Program-made: the position numbers and the translations under genes
Shown: positions 8,490 through 15,590 of the stretch, one piece after another
Position numbering within the stretch: the stretch's first letter is position 1
How the letters are laid out: each line of letters begins with the position of its first letter
The notes under the pieces: generated by a model
What the model saw: only the letters and a program-made list of their open reading frames with translations
Database searches by the model: none
Told to the model about the DNA's origin: nothing
Assembly (NCBI GenBank): GCA_020073525.1
Contig: JAIQFA010000038.1
Span: forward strand, 1-44,943
Origin: Terriglobia bacterium
GTDB taxonomy: Bacteria > Acidobacteriota > Terriglobia > Terriglobales > Acidobacteriaceae
Direction of reading: 5' to 3'
Length of the DNA stretch: 44,943 bases

Positions 8490-8513
8490 GGGACGGACGC
8501 ATTCGTCCGTCCC
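8490..8513. repeat. Short perfect hairpin GGGACGGACG
   Basis: 10-bp perfect stem (8490-8499 with 8504-8513, loop CATT), followed by GGCggaGCC. Same general class as the hairpins at 4416 and 11489; a decayed relative is at 44299-44325 (AGGGATGGACGCATTCGACC). Lies between the divergent recQ and phosphoesterase genes. Confidence 0.7.
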
Positions 8514-8547
8514 GGCGGAGCCGGAAAGAATTTACGGTCGAGAAAAG

Positions 8548-9033
8548 ATGATTGCGCGTACGACTCAGAAGTCGATAGTCCTCGGCATAATCTCCGACAC
8601 CCACGGCCTGCTGCGGCCGGAAGCCGTCGAGGCTCTGCGCGGATCCGACCGCATCCTCCACGCCGGCGATGTTGGCGATCCCAAGATCCTGGCAGCCCTC
8701 AGGCGAGTCGCGCCTGTCACCGCAATCCGCGGCAATGTTGACACGGCGCGTTGGGCGCGAGCATTGCCTGAAACCGAAGTTGTCGAAGCTGGGGACATCT
8801 CGATCTATTTGCTGCATGATCTCAGTAAACTCGACCTGAAGCCGGAAGCCGCTGGATTCCGCGTGGTGATTTACGGCCACAGCCATCACCCGAAAATAGA
8901 AGAGAGGAACGGCGTCCTGTATTTCAATCCGGGAAGCGCGGGCCCGCGCCGTTTCAGCTTGCCGGTGAGTGTGGGGAGACTGATGATCGAACAGGGAAAG
9001 GTGCGCGCAGAGTTGATAGAGTTAACGCCGTAG
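8548..9033 (+). CDS. YfcE/MJ0936-type metallophosphoesterase
   Basis: 161 residues, the usual length of this compact family. Two-metal binding motifs are in order: ISDTHG (about 14-19), GDVGD (about 41-45), GNVD (about 64-67), and GHSHHP (about 111-116). Family members hydrolyse phosphodiesters in vitro; the natural substrate is generally unknown. No signal peptide, so cytoplasmic. Stands alone; the next gene starts 41 bases downstream on the same strand and may be cotranscribed. Confidence 0.88.
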   Translation: MIARTTQKSIVLGIISDTHGLLRPEAVEALRGSDRILHAGDVGDPKILAALRRVAPVTAIRGNVDTARWARALPETEVVEAGDISIYLLHDLSKLDLKPEAAGFRVVIYGHSHHPKIEERNGVLYFNPGSAGPRRFSLPVSVGRLMIEQGKVRAELIELTP

Positions 9034-9074
9034 CTTTTGAACGCAGCGTTTTGGTAGATCGTTCGGAGTATCCC

Positions 9075-9854
9075 GTGCTCAAGAAAATCAAACTCATGCG
9101 TGACCGAGTCGAAGACAGGAAAAGCTATCCATTTTCGGTCCCAGCCATTAACAGCCTTGACGAACTCGTGCTGCGCTCACGAATCTGTTTCTTCGCTGGC
9201 GAGAACGGCACGGGCAAGTCCACCTTGCTCGAAGCCATCGCCGTGCACTATGGCTTCGGCCGCGAAGGCGGGACGCGGAGCTTCATGAATGACAGTACCG
9301 AAAGCAATCATTCGATTGACCCACTCGTGCGCGTATTGCGTCTGTCTTTCGACAAGCGCACTGGGGCTGGCTACTTTCTCCGCGCAGAAAGTTTCTTCAA
9401 CACCGTTTCATACATGGACTGGCTCGACAAAGAGGATGCGCCACAGTCGGCACCGATCAGTGCATTTTACGGCGGACGCAGCCTCCACACGCGCTCACAC
9501 GGCGAAACGTTCTTCAAACTTCTCGAACTCAAGTTCCAACGCAATGGCCTTTTTCTGCTGGACGAGCCCGAAGCAGCGCTCTCACCACAACGCCAACTTG
9601 CTTTCCTGGTTCTGCTTCACGACGTTTTGAAAAAATACAAGGACGCCCAGTTCATCATCTCGACCCATTCACCGATACTGCTTGGGTACCCGAAGGCCCA
9701 GATCATCTCTTTTGATGACGGCCCGCTCCATGAGATTGAGTACGAGGAAACGGCGCCCATGCAGATCGTGCGGCATTTTGTGAATCAGCGAGAGAGTTTT
9801 CTGGAAGAATTGTTTAATGACCCGCCATCGCTATTCCACGAGGAATCTGAATAG
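9075..9854 (+). CDS. Single-domain AAA/ABC-type ATPase
   Basis: 259 residues from GTG at 9075, which has GGAG 6 bases upstream; a TTG at 9051 has no ribosome site. P-loop GENGTGKST (about 43-51), Walker B LFLLDEPEAALSP, and the H-loop ISTHSPILL are intact; TRSHGE takes the place of the ABC signature. This matches small predicted ATPases of the COG3910/AAA_21 type, related in fold to SMC/RecF ABC ATPases but lacking a coiled coil, nuclease or membrane partner. Possible roles include DNA transactions or defence, but nothing in the neighbourhood indicates which. The gene looks a little more AT-rich than its neighbours. Confidence 0.82.
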   Translation: MLKKIKLMRDRVEDRKSYPFSVPAINSLDELVLRSRICFFAGENGTGKSTLLEAIAVHYGFGREGGTRSFMNDSTESNHSIDPLVRVLRLSFDKRTGAGYFLRAESFFNTVSYMDWLDKEDAPQSAPISAFYGGRSLHTRSHGETFFKLLELKFQRNGLFLLDEPEAALSPQRQLAFLVLLHDVLKKYKDAQFIISTHSPILLGYPKAQIISFDDGPLHEIEYEETAPMQIVRHFVNQRESFLEELFNDPPSLFHEESE

Positions 9855-9858
9855 GAAA

Positions 9859-9890
9859 AGGCCGACTCGCAAGCCGGCCTCTTCTCGTCC
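9859..9890 (+). terminator. Possible terminator after the ATPase gene
   Basis: AGGCCG (9859-9864) pairs with CGGCCT (9875-9880), loop 10 bases, followed by a pyrimidine-rich stretch CTTCTCGTCC rather than a clean T-run. It starts 5 bases after the stop codon. Confidence 0.4.
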
Positions 9891-9936
9891 TTAAGTTTTC
9901 GCGGACAAGAGTGTCCGCGCCACACATACATACACA

Positions 9937-10230
9937 CTACTTCTTGGGCGCGATCGCGTCCTTCGCGGCCTTCGCCACGCGGAATTTTACGACCGTCTTC
10001 GCCTTGATCTGAATTGGTTCGCCAGTCTGCGGGTTGCGTCCCATGCGGGCCTTGCGATGCGCCTTCACCAGGCGGCCGAGGCCGGGCACAACGAATACGC
10101 CGTTCTTCTTCGTCTCTTTAATCGCTACGTCTGCCAGGTGCTCCAGGAAAGTTGCGGCAGTCTTGTTGTTGGAGCCGAGCTTCTCGGCCAGGTGACGTGT
10201 GAGTTGGGTTTTGGTCATACCAGAAGCCAT
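9937..10230 (-). CDS. HU/IHF-family DNA-binding protein
   Basis: 97 residues, standard length. The fold markers are present: N-terminal helices (MTKTQLTRHLAEKLG), the turn PGLGRL where HU usually has GFGTF, and the DNA-binding arm RMGRNPQTGEPIQIKAK with the intercalating proline. The C-terminus is Lys/Ala-rich. It bends and compacts DNA as a dimer. A strong ribosome site (GAAGGAGG) precedes ATG. Upstream, TGGCAA (10328-10333) and TAAAAT (10306-10311) on the minus strand, 16 bases apart, make a reasonable promoter. Confidence 0.92.
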   Translation of the reverse strand: MASGMTKTQLTRHLAEKLGSNNKTAATFLEHLADVAIKETKKNGVFVVPGLGRLVKAHRKARMGRNPQTGEPIQIKAKTVVKFRVAKAAKDAIAPKK

Positions 10231-10305
10231 GAATTCCTCCTTCAGGAACTTACTAATTTGCCTGTATCGAGCGAATACTAACGCACTGCGCTGTGGAAAA
10301 GTAGC

Positions 10306-10333
10306 ATTTTATGCAGATTTTATGCGGTTGCCA
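10306..10333 (-). promoter_or_regulatory. Putative promoter of the HU-family gene
   Basis: On the minus strand, -35-like TGGCAA (10333-10328), 16-base spacer, -10 TAAAAT (10311-10306). The sequence ATTTTATGC occurs twice here (10306-10314 and 10317-10325) and in inverted form at 10356-10364, which could be an operator or intrinsically curved DNA. Confidence 0.4.
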
Positions 10334-10420
10334 GAATGGTACCCCCTGAAAATCGGCATAAAATCGGGGTTCGGAAGTGGAAGGCCGTGGGAATAGCCCG
10401 TTTCGAAGGCAAAATAAGGC

Positions 10421-10513
10421 CCCCCGTAGAGACGCGGCTTGCCGCGTCTGGGATCGGATGCGGCTTGGGGGCATCGCACCGAGGAGACGCGGCAAGCCGC
10501 GTCTCTACGGGGG
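10421..10513. repeat. Perfect 29-bp inverted repeat, GTAGAGACGCGG family
   Basis: Bases 10421-10449 are the exact reverse complement of 10485-10513. Each arm contains its own smaller palindrome (GACGCGGCTTGCCGCGTC). A diverged relative is at 34856-34939. It occupies the 398-base gap between the HU gene and the aldolase; the rest of the gap holds only the HU promoter region and the aldolase leader. Confidence 0.9.
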
Positions 10514-10628
10514 ATTCTTGCCCTCCAGTCACGTCTACTAGAAAAAAGTAGGCTCTTGCTGGCCGGACGCGACGTTCGTTCGTTACACTGAAAACCATTT
10601 TCACTAGTGTTCCAGGGAGGATTCATCT

Positions 10629-11474
10629 ATGGCAGAAGCCGCTCTCAGTGGCTCCGAATTCAAGAAGCAATTACGCGCAGGAACCCCGAAAATGGGCCTC
10701 TTCCTCAACGCGCACAGCCCGACTGTGGCCGAGCAACTGGCGCACAGCGGCTACGACTGGCTGCTGGTCGATACCCAGCATGGTCCCATGAATTACGAAA
10801 AGCTCTCCGCCATGCTGAGCGGCATCTCGAACGGCGGCGCGAAGTCGCTGGTCCGCGTGGGCGGGTATGACGATCGGCCCGGCATTCAGCAAGCCCTCGA
10901 TCTCGGCGCCGACGGCGTTCTCGTTCCTTACATCAACACCGCCGAGGAGGCTCGCCAGGCCATCAGTTGCACCAAGTACCCCACCGTCGGAACACGCTCG
11001 GTTTACTTTCCGCAGCGCAGTATGAATAAGGGCGGCCTGCTCGGCTACGCCGGCAACTGGAACAACGAAGGCATCGTTGCCCTGCAAGTCGAGACGGCTT
11101 CCTGCATCGAAAACATCGCCGAGATCGCGGCGGTTCCGGGCGTTGACATTCTTTTCCTCGGACAAAACGATCTCTGCATGTCAATGGGCCTCTACAACAA
11201 GTACGAGTTCCCGCACATGTACACGTCGCCCGAACTGAACGCCGCCACGCAAAAGCTGATCGAGCACGCCCGCAAAAACAACATCATTCTCGGCATCTTC
11301 CTGTTCGGGACGTCGCGTGTCGGCGAATTCCTGGAGAAGGGCTTCACATTCGTAAGCGTTGGCAACGACCTGCACCACGTTCTCACCCAGACCGGAGCCT
11401 ACGTGAACGACCTCGAAAACATCGCGAAAGAAAAGGGCAAAAGCTGGAAGAGGAGACCGACGTCGCTGTTTTAG
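10629..11474 (+). CDS. HpcH/HpaI-family aldolase/citrate lyase-like protein
   Basis: 281 residues. Class II metal-dependent aldolase fold: LLVDTQHGPMNYE (about 46-58, with the catalytic His), LVRVGGYDDRPGIQQALDLG, GADGVLVPYI, and the metal-ligand segment LQVETASCIENIAEIAAVPG with downstream LGQNDL. Family members cleave or form 2-keto-3-hydroxy acids such as 4-hydroxy-2-oxoheptanedioate or 2-keto-3-deoxy sugar acids; the substrate cannot be chosen from sequence. The ribosome site AGGGAGG is 8 bases before ATG. Monocistronic, ending in the two-hairpin element at 11489. Confidence 0.88.
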   Translation: MAEAALSGSEFKKQLRAGTPKMGLFLNAHSPTVAEQLAHSGYDWLLVDTQHGPMNYEKLSAMLSGISNGGAKSLVRVGGYDDRPGIQQALDLGADGVLVPYINTAEEARQAISCTKYPTVGTRSVYFPQRSMNKGGLLGYAGNWNNEGIVALQVETASCIENIAEIAAVPGVDILFLGQNDLCMSMGLYNKYEFPHMYTSPELNAATQKLIEHARKNNIILGIFLFGTSRVGEFLEKGFTFVSVGNDLHHVLTQTGAYVNDLENIAKEKGKSWKRRPTSLF

Positions 11475-11488
11475 CATTGCTCGTGTGG

Positions 11489-11528
11489 GGACGGGGCTTT
11501 GCCCCGTCCAAGCCGAGCGAAGCTCGGC
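11489..11528. repeat. Two-hairpin element, GGACGGGGC / GCCGAGC family
   Basis: Perfect 9-bp stem (11489-11497 with 11501-11509, loop TTT) and then a perfect 7-bp stem (11512-11518 with 11522-11528, loop GAA). Same composite order as 4416-4455. It lies between the converging aldolase and DUF393 genes and may end transcripts from both sides. Confidence 0.8.
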
Positions 11529-11547
11529 ATCTGTCTGTGATTCGCGA

Positions 11548-11946
11548 TCAGCGCGGGTGCAACTTGCAGGCGTGCGAAATGTGGTGGCGATTCCGCGCAA
11601 ACCACCGATATCCGATATGGATCAGCCGGTTGAATCCCGGCAAACTGAAAATCGCGTAGAACGGCCAAGCCCACCAGATCCGTCGCGTCACGTACAAATA
11701 AACATCGGCTCCGGAAATCAGCTGACCATCCGCCGTCAGCAACCGTATGTCGGTGAGGAGTTCTTCGTGTGGCATCTGAAGTTTGCCCGCAACCCAAGGC
11801 TCATCCAGCGAGGCAATCTCGAATCCGTGCCGCCTGAGCGTCCGTGCCCAACACTGCACCCAACGCGAGCAGAAACCGCACTGCCCGTCGTAAAGAACCA
11901 CGCCGCGGGCAGATAGCCGGGGATCGACACTCGACGGAACACTCAC
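11548..11946 (-). CDS. DUF393 (DCC family) thiol-disulfide oxidoreductase-like protein
   Basis: 132 residues. The DCC-family hallmark YDGQCGFC (about 19-26, a C-x-x-C redox pair) follows a beta strand, with thioredoxin-like length and a hydrophobic C-terminal half (RRIWWAWPFYAIFSLPG) typical of this family. The actual redox partner is unknown. Starts at GTG and overlaps the upstream DUF2071 gene by 4 bases (GTGA), so the two are translationally coupled; this pair is plausible as a functional unit. Confidence 0.88.
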   Translation of the reverse strand: MSVPSSVDPRLSARGVVLYDGQCGFCSRWVQCWARTLRRHGFEIASLDEPWVAGKLQMPHEELLTDIRLLTADGQLISGADVYLYVTRRIWWAWPFYAIFSLPGFNRLIHIGYRWFARNRHHISHACKLHPR

Positions 11947-12722
11947 AATCTTCGCCCCTGCATCACGGTAACTGCGGACCCTTCCGCAAGAAAAGCGGAG
12001 TGCGGCTGGCTCTCAAGCACGGACGCGAACTCTTTTACGTAGATTTTTTCCGCATCGCCTTCGAGTGCCGACTGGCGAACCTGCCAGACTCTCCACGATG
12101 GATGCGTCACACGATACTCCACGCAACCGCCGTCGGGCTGTGCCGCATAACCCCAATAGTGCTCAGTAATGAACTGTTCAACCGAACCTTCGCCGGGCAG
12201 CTCAAAATTGCCGTCAGTTTCAAGGTTCATCCCGCTCCAACTCTCTCCGCTCCGCCACCGGTATTCCACACTCAGACGATTGTCGCCAAGCGAACGAATC
12301 TCATGCGCCATGGGAAGCGCTACATAGTTTTCGTTGTAGAACGTACGGGCAACAAATGCAATCGCCCGGCGCGGAACCATTTCCCGGATGAACACTACCC
12401 CTCTCCGGACTTCGCTTCCCGCCTGACGCCGCACGTAAAACCGCAGATTCACTTCCTCGAAGTTGGAGTGCAGCGGAACCGGCAGGAACCCGAGCAATCT
12501 TGTTTTCAGAAAGCGAAATCCGACAAGGCTGACAAAAATTCTTGAGTTCCAATGATCGAGTTCCGTTCCAGCAGGGACGAATGGAAGAAGCAACCCCGCA
12601 TCCACTTCATAGTTCAGCATGGCCAGGTGCTGCCATTCGGCGGTGAGAAAAACTCGGTCGGGGCCCACACGTTTAGGATGGCTGGACCAGCCCGTCCGAT
12701 TCATTGGAAAATCCGTGCACAT
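11943..12722 (-). CDS. DUF2071 (YqjF-like) protein
   Basis: 259 residues. Recognised as DUF2071/YqjF by the conserved run WQHLAMLNYEVDAGLLLPFV, then VSLVGFRF and FEEVNLRFYVR, and the later GVVFIREMVPR. The family has an unknown biochemical role; B. subtilis YqjF is often described only as hypothetical. No signal peptide. ATG 12722 is used, but ATG 12704 (MNRTGW) has a slightly better GGA spacing. First gene of a two-gene unit with DUF393. Confidence 0.87.
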   Translation of the reverse strand: MCTDFPMNRTGWSSHPKRVGPDRVFLTAEWQHLAMLNYEVDAGLLLPFVPAGTELDHWNSRIFVSLVGFRFLKTRLLGFLPVPLHSNFEEVNLRFYVRRQAGSEVRRGVVFIREMVPRRAIAFVARTFYNENYVALPMAHEIRSLGDNRLSVEYRWRSGESWSGMNLETDGNFELPGEGSVEQFITEHYWGYAAQPDGGCVEYRVTHPSWRVWQVRQSALEGDAEKIYVKEFASVLESQPHSAFLAEGSAVTVMQGRRL

Positions 12723-13022
12723 ACCTAACGTAGTGTGTTGAAAACTGAGAGCTGAAAGCTTCTACGATTACCTGCCCGCCAGGAGCGCGGTGAGAGAGGC
12801 TGCGCACATCGGGGCATGCTGCAGAAATTAAAAAGGACAGCCCGGAGCCCCCCAAGGCCGTCCTGATAAACCCTCCCGGTTAGAAGGGCAACTGTCGCTA
12901 ACATAGCCAAGAGAGATTGCAGGAGTATTGCAGGTTTGTGAAAGTCCGATGAATTCGATTGAGCACAGACCGCCCTGCCGACTTGAATTGTTGCGATACT
13001 GTAAGTGAAATTACCGAACTAG
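12723..13022. other. 300-base intergenic gap with a short heptad run
   Basis: Divergent gap between DUF2071 and the ABC ATPase. Bases 12740-12760 contain three heptads (GAAAACT, GAGAGCT, GAAAGCT). An imperfect hairpin (AGGACAGCC with GGCCGTCCT) spans about 12834-12864. No gene and no convincing promoter is seen; the ABC gene has no clear ribosome site. Confidence 0.5.
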
Positions 13023-13808
13023 ATGCAACCCAAACCCCTATTACTCGACCTGCGGAACGTCCGCGTGATGCGCGGAGAGAAGATTGTCCTCGACGACTTT
13101 AGTCTTCGCGTTCATGTGGACGAACACGTGGCGGTGCTGGGACCGAACGGTTGCGGCAAGTCCACTCTGATCAAGACCATCACCCGCGAGTGCTATCCGG
13201 CGGCCCGTCCAGGGTCGCGCATGACCATTCTTGGGCAGCCGAACTGGAACGTCTTCGAACTGCGATCCCTGCTCGGCATCGTGTCGAATGACCTGATGTC
13301 TTCGTGTACCGGTGACGCCAGCGGCCTGGACGTCGTGCTGTCCGGCTTCTTCAGCAGCACGCGCATCTTCCCGAACCACAACGTCGATCCCAGACACAGA
13401 GAACTAGCCGAGGCCGCCTTGGCGCAACTCGGCGTCTCGCATCTGGCGGAGCGCGCCGTGGAGGAGATGTCGTCGGGCGAGGCCAAGCGCGTGTTGATCG
13501 CCCGGGCGTTGGTCCATAAGCCGCGCGCCCTGTTGTTCGACGAGCCGTGTAATTCGTTGGACATTGCAGCGCAGCACAGCCTGCGAGAAACCATGCGCTC
13601 CCTGGCCAACTCGGGAATTGGAATCATTCTCGTGACTCATGAATTGCCCGATATTGTTCCCGAGATCGAACGAGTCGTGCTCATGTCGAACGGCCGGATC
13701 GTGGCCGACGGACGCAAGGAAGAAGTTCTGCAAGCTGAGAGATTAGGCAATTTGTTTGGGCTGACGGTAGAACTCGGTTGCCGCGACGGCTACTACCATA
13801 TTTGGTGA
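13023..13808 (+). CDS. ABC transporter-type ATP-binding protein
   Basis: 261 residues, one complete nucleotide-binding domain. Walker A GPNGCGKST (40-48), signature MSSGEAKRVLIARAL, Walker B LLFDEPCNSLD, and switch VTHELPD are intact. The Q-loop glutamine is replaced (LLGIVSNDL), as in the ModF/YlmA-like group of solo ABC proteins that this most resembles. No membrane permease or binding protein adjoins, so a transport role is not supported by context; it may work with permeases encoded elsewhere or not in transport. Confidence 0.87.
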   Translation: MQPKPLLLDLRNVRVMRGEKIVLDDFSLRVHVDEHVAVLGPNGCGKSTLIKTITRECYPAARPGSRMTILGQPNWNVFELRSLLGIVSNDLMSSCTGDASGLDVVLSGFFSSTRIFPNHNVDPRHRELAEAALAQLGVSHLAERAVEEMSSGEAKRVLIARALVHKPRALLFDEPCNSLDIAAQHSLRETMRSLANSGIGIILVTHELPDIVPEIERVVLMSNGRIVADGRKEEVLQAERLGNLFGLTVELGCRDGYYHIW

Positions 13809-14081
13809 GTAGCGTTTTTGTTGCCCAGTCGTCCTCCCGGAGTCTGTGGTCGTAGCGTGGGTGCCGTCCCTTGCGGGACTCGATCAGTCCCCTTCCGTTT
13901 CCCGGCGCTGACGTGCCGGGCTTTCCTATGTCGCCGCTTCGCCGGCTGGAGTCTTTACGGCTGTGCCCAAGATCACAAGTCGATGTGATCTGCTGCGCTG
14001 CTGGCGTCCTGCCCGCCGCTGCTATATTGATCGGAGTATTGGGCAGTGGGTGCGTTTCACGGTGCAACCCACAGAACCCTG
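13809..14081. other. Intergenic stretch with small hairpins before hemL
   Basis: Contains GTCCC-TTGC-GGGAC (13866-13879) and CCCGGC/GCCGGG (13901-13906 with 13915-13920), members of the GC-rich palindromic class seen elsewhere. No gene seen; it runs into the inverted repeat at 14082. Confidence 0.5.
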
Positions 14082-14159
14082 AACCACTAAGGACACGAAG
14101 TATCACGAAGCTCTTAGGTCTCATGCGTCACTTCGTGTGCCTTCGTGGCCTTTGTGGTT
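14082..14159. repeat. Long imperfect inverted repeat, ACCACTAAGG family
   Basis: Bases 14082-14110 pair with 14131-14159, 24 of 29 positions matching. Homologous to 5004-5080, including part of the spacer. It lies 56 bases upstream of the hemL start. Confidence 0.75.
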
Positions 14160-14215
14160 AACGATTTTGCACTTTCCGGCGTTCCCGGACCAAGCTTGGC
14201 TACTATGGAGGAACC

Positions 14216-15514
14216 ATGGCCCGCAAGACCGAACAATCCCGCAAGCTGCAGAAACGCGCCGAACAATTCATCCCGGGAGGCGTGAACTCCCCAGTGCGCG
14301 CGTTCGGCAGCGTGGGCGGCGAGCCGCCATTTATCGTGCGCGGCCAGGGCTCGCATATTTGGGACGCGGACGGCAACGACTATGTGGACTACGTTGGGTC
14401 GTGGGGTCCGATGATCCTGGGCCATGCCGCGCCCGCAGTCCTCGAAGTCGTGATCGAAGCGGCGCGCAAGGGGACGAGCTTCGGAGCGTCGACGCCCGGC
14501 GAAGCCGATCTGGCCGAGCTCGTGATTTCCGCTTTTCCGCACATGCAGAAAGTTCGCTTCGTAAGTTCGGGCACCGAGGCGACCATGTCGGCCATCCGCC
14601 TGGCGCGCGGCTATACGAAGCGCAAATATATTGTGAAGTTTGAAGGCTGCTATCACGGGCACTCCGACGCGCTCCTGGTGAAAGCGGGCTCCGGCGTGGT
14701 CACGCTCGGCATTCCCGGCTCAGCGGGCGTTCCCGAGGAATTCACGCAGTTCACGCTGGCGCTTCCCTACAACGATATCTGCGCCCTCGATCAGGCTTTC
14801 GAAAAATTCAAGCACCAGATCGCCTGCGTCATCGTGGAGCCGGTCGTCGGCAACATGGGATGCGTGCCTCCGGCACGCGGATATCTGGAGGCTCTCCGCG
14901 CCATGACCGCGCACGACAAGACGCTGCTGATTTTTGACGAGGTCATGACTGGATTCCGCCTCGCCTATGGCGGCGCTCAGGAACTCTTTGGCATCCAGCC
15001 CGATCTCACCACCATGGGCAAGATCATTGGCGGAGGCTTGCCCGTGGGCGCCTACGGCGGCCCGAGCGAGATCATGGATATGGTAGCTCCGCTCGGCCCG
15101 GTGTATCAGGCGGGAACGCTCTCGGGGAATCCTGTGGCGATGGCCGCCGGCTTTGCCACGCTGAGCTACTTGCGCGGGCACAAAGATGTTTACTCGAAGC
15201 TGGATAAAGTCGCCGCCGAAGTGGTCGCCGGAGTCGCCGCTGCGGCCAAAGATGCCGGCGTCACCATGTGCCACAACCGCGTCGGCTCGATGTTTACCTG
15301 GTTCTTCGCGGCGGGACCGGTCACCGATTGGGCTTCCGCTGCCAAGTCCGACACCGAAGCCTTCGGACGTTTCTTTCGCGCGATGCTGGAGAACGGAATC
15401 TACCTGCCACCGTCACAGTTCGAAGCGGCGTTCATGGGCGTGGCGCACAGCGAACAAGACGTGCAGCAAACGATCGCGGCGGCAAAGCAGGCGTTTGCGG
15501 CGGTACACGCGTAG
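14216..15514 (+). CDS. hemL: Glutamate-1-semialdehyde 2,1-aminomutase HemL
   Basis: 432 residues, full length. Class III PLP aminotransferase-fold enzyme converting glutamate-1-semialdehyde to 5-aminolevulinate in the C5 tetrapyrrole pathway. Signatures: [13 protein letters not shown] near the N-terminus, [36 protein letters not shown] (PLP ring Asp), and the PLP-binding lysine in [17 protein letters not shown] (about 269). GGAGG lies 6 bases before ATG. Monocistronic; other hem genes are not in the window. Confidence 0.96.
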   Translation: MARKTEQSRKLQKRAEQFIPGGVNSPVRAFGSVGGEPPFIVRGQGSHIWDADGNDYVDYVGSWGPMILGHAAPAVLEVVIEAARKGTSFGASTPGEADLAELVISAFPHMQKVRFVSSGTEATMSAIRLARGYTKRKYIVKFEGCYHGHSDALLVKAGSGVVTLGIPGSAGVPEEFTQFTLALPYNDICALDQAFEKFKHQIACVIVEPVVGNMGCVPPARGYLEALRAMTAHDKTLLIFDEVMTGFRLAYGGAQELFGIQPDLTTMGKIIGGGLPVGAYGGPSEIMDMVAPLGPVYQAGTLSGNPVAMAAGFATLSYLRGHKDVYSKLDKVAAEVVAGVAAAAKDAGVTMCHNRVGSMFTWFFAAGPVTDWASAAKSDTEAFGRFFRAMLENGIYLPPSQFEAAFMGVAHSEQDVQQTIAAAKQAFAAVHA

Positions 15515-15590
15515 GCGATAGCACCAACTATGGCGGTGTTGCCGAAAGAGGATTGATCGCCAACCCTTTGCAAGGTCGGCGGCTTGCCTC

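Noticed and set aside
12725..12910. Small minus-strand frames in the gap before the ABC gene
   Set aside because: No ribosome site, no similarity, and they include the heptad and hairpin sequence.
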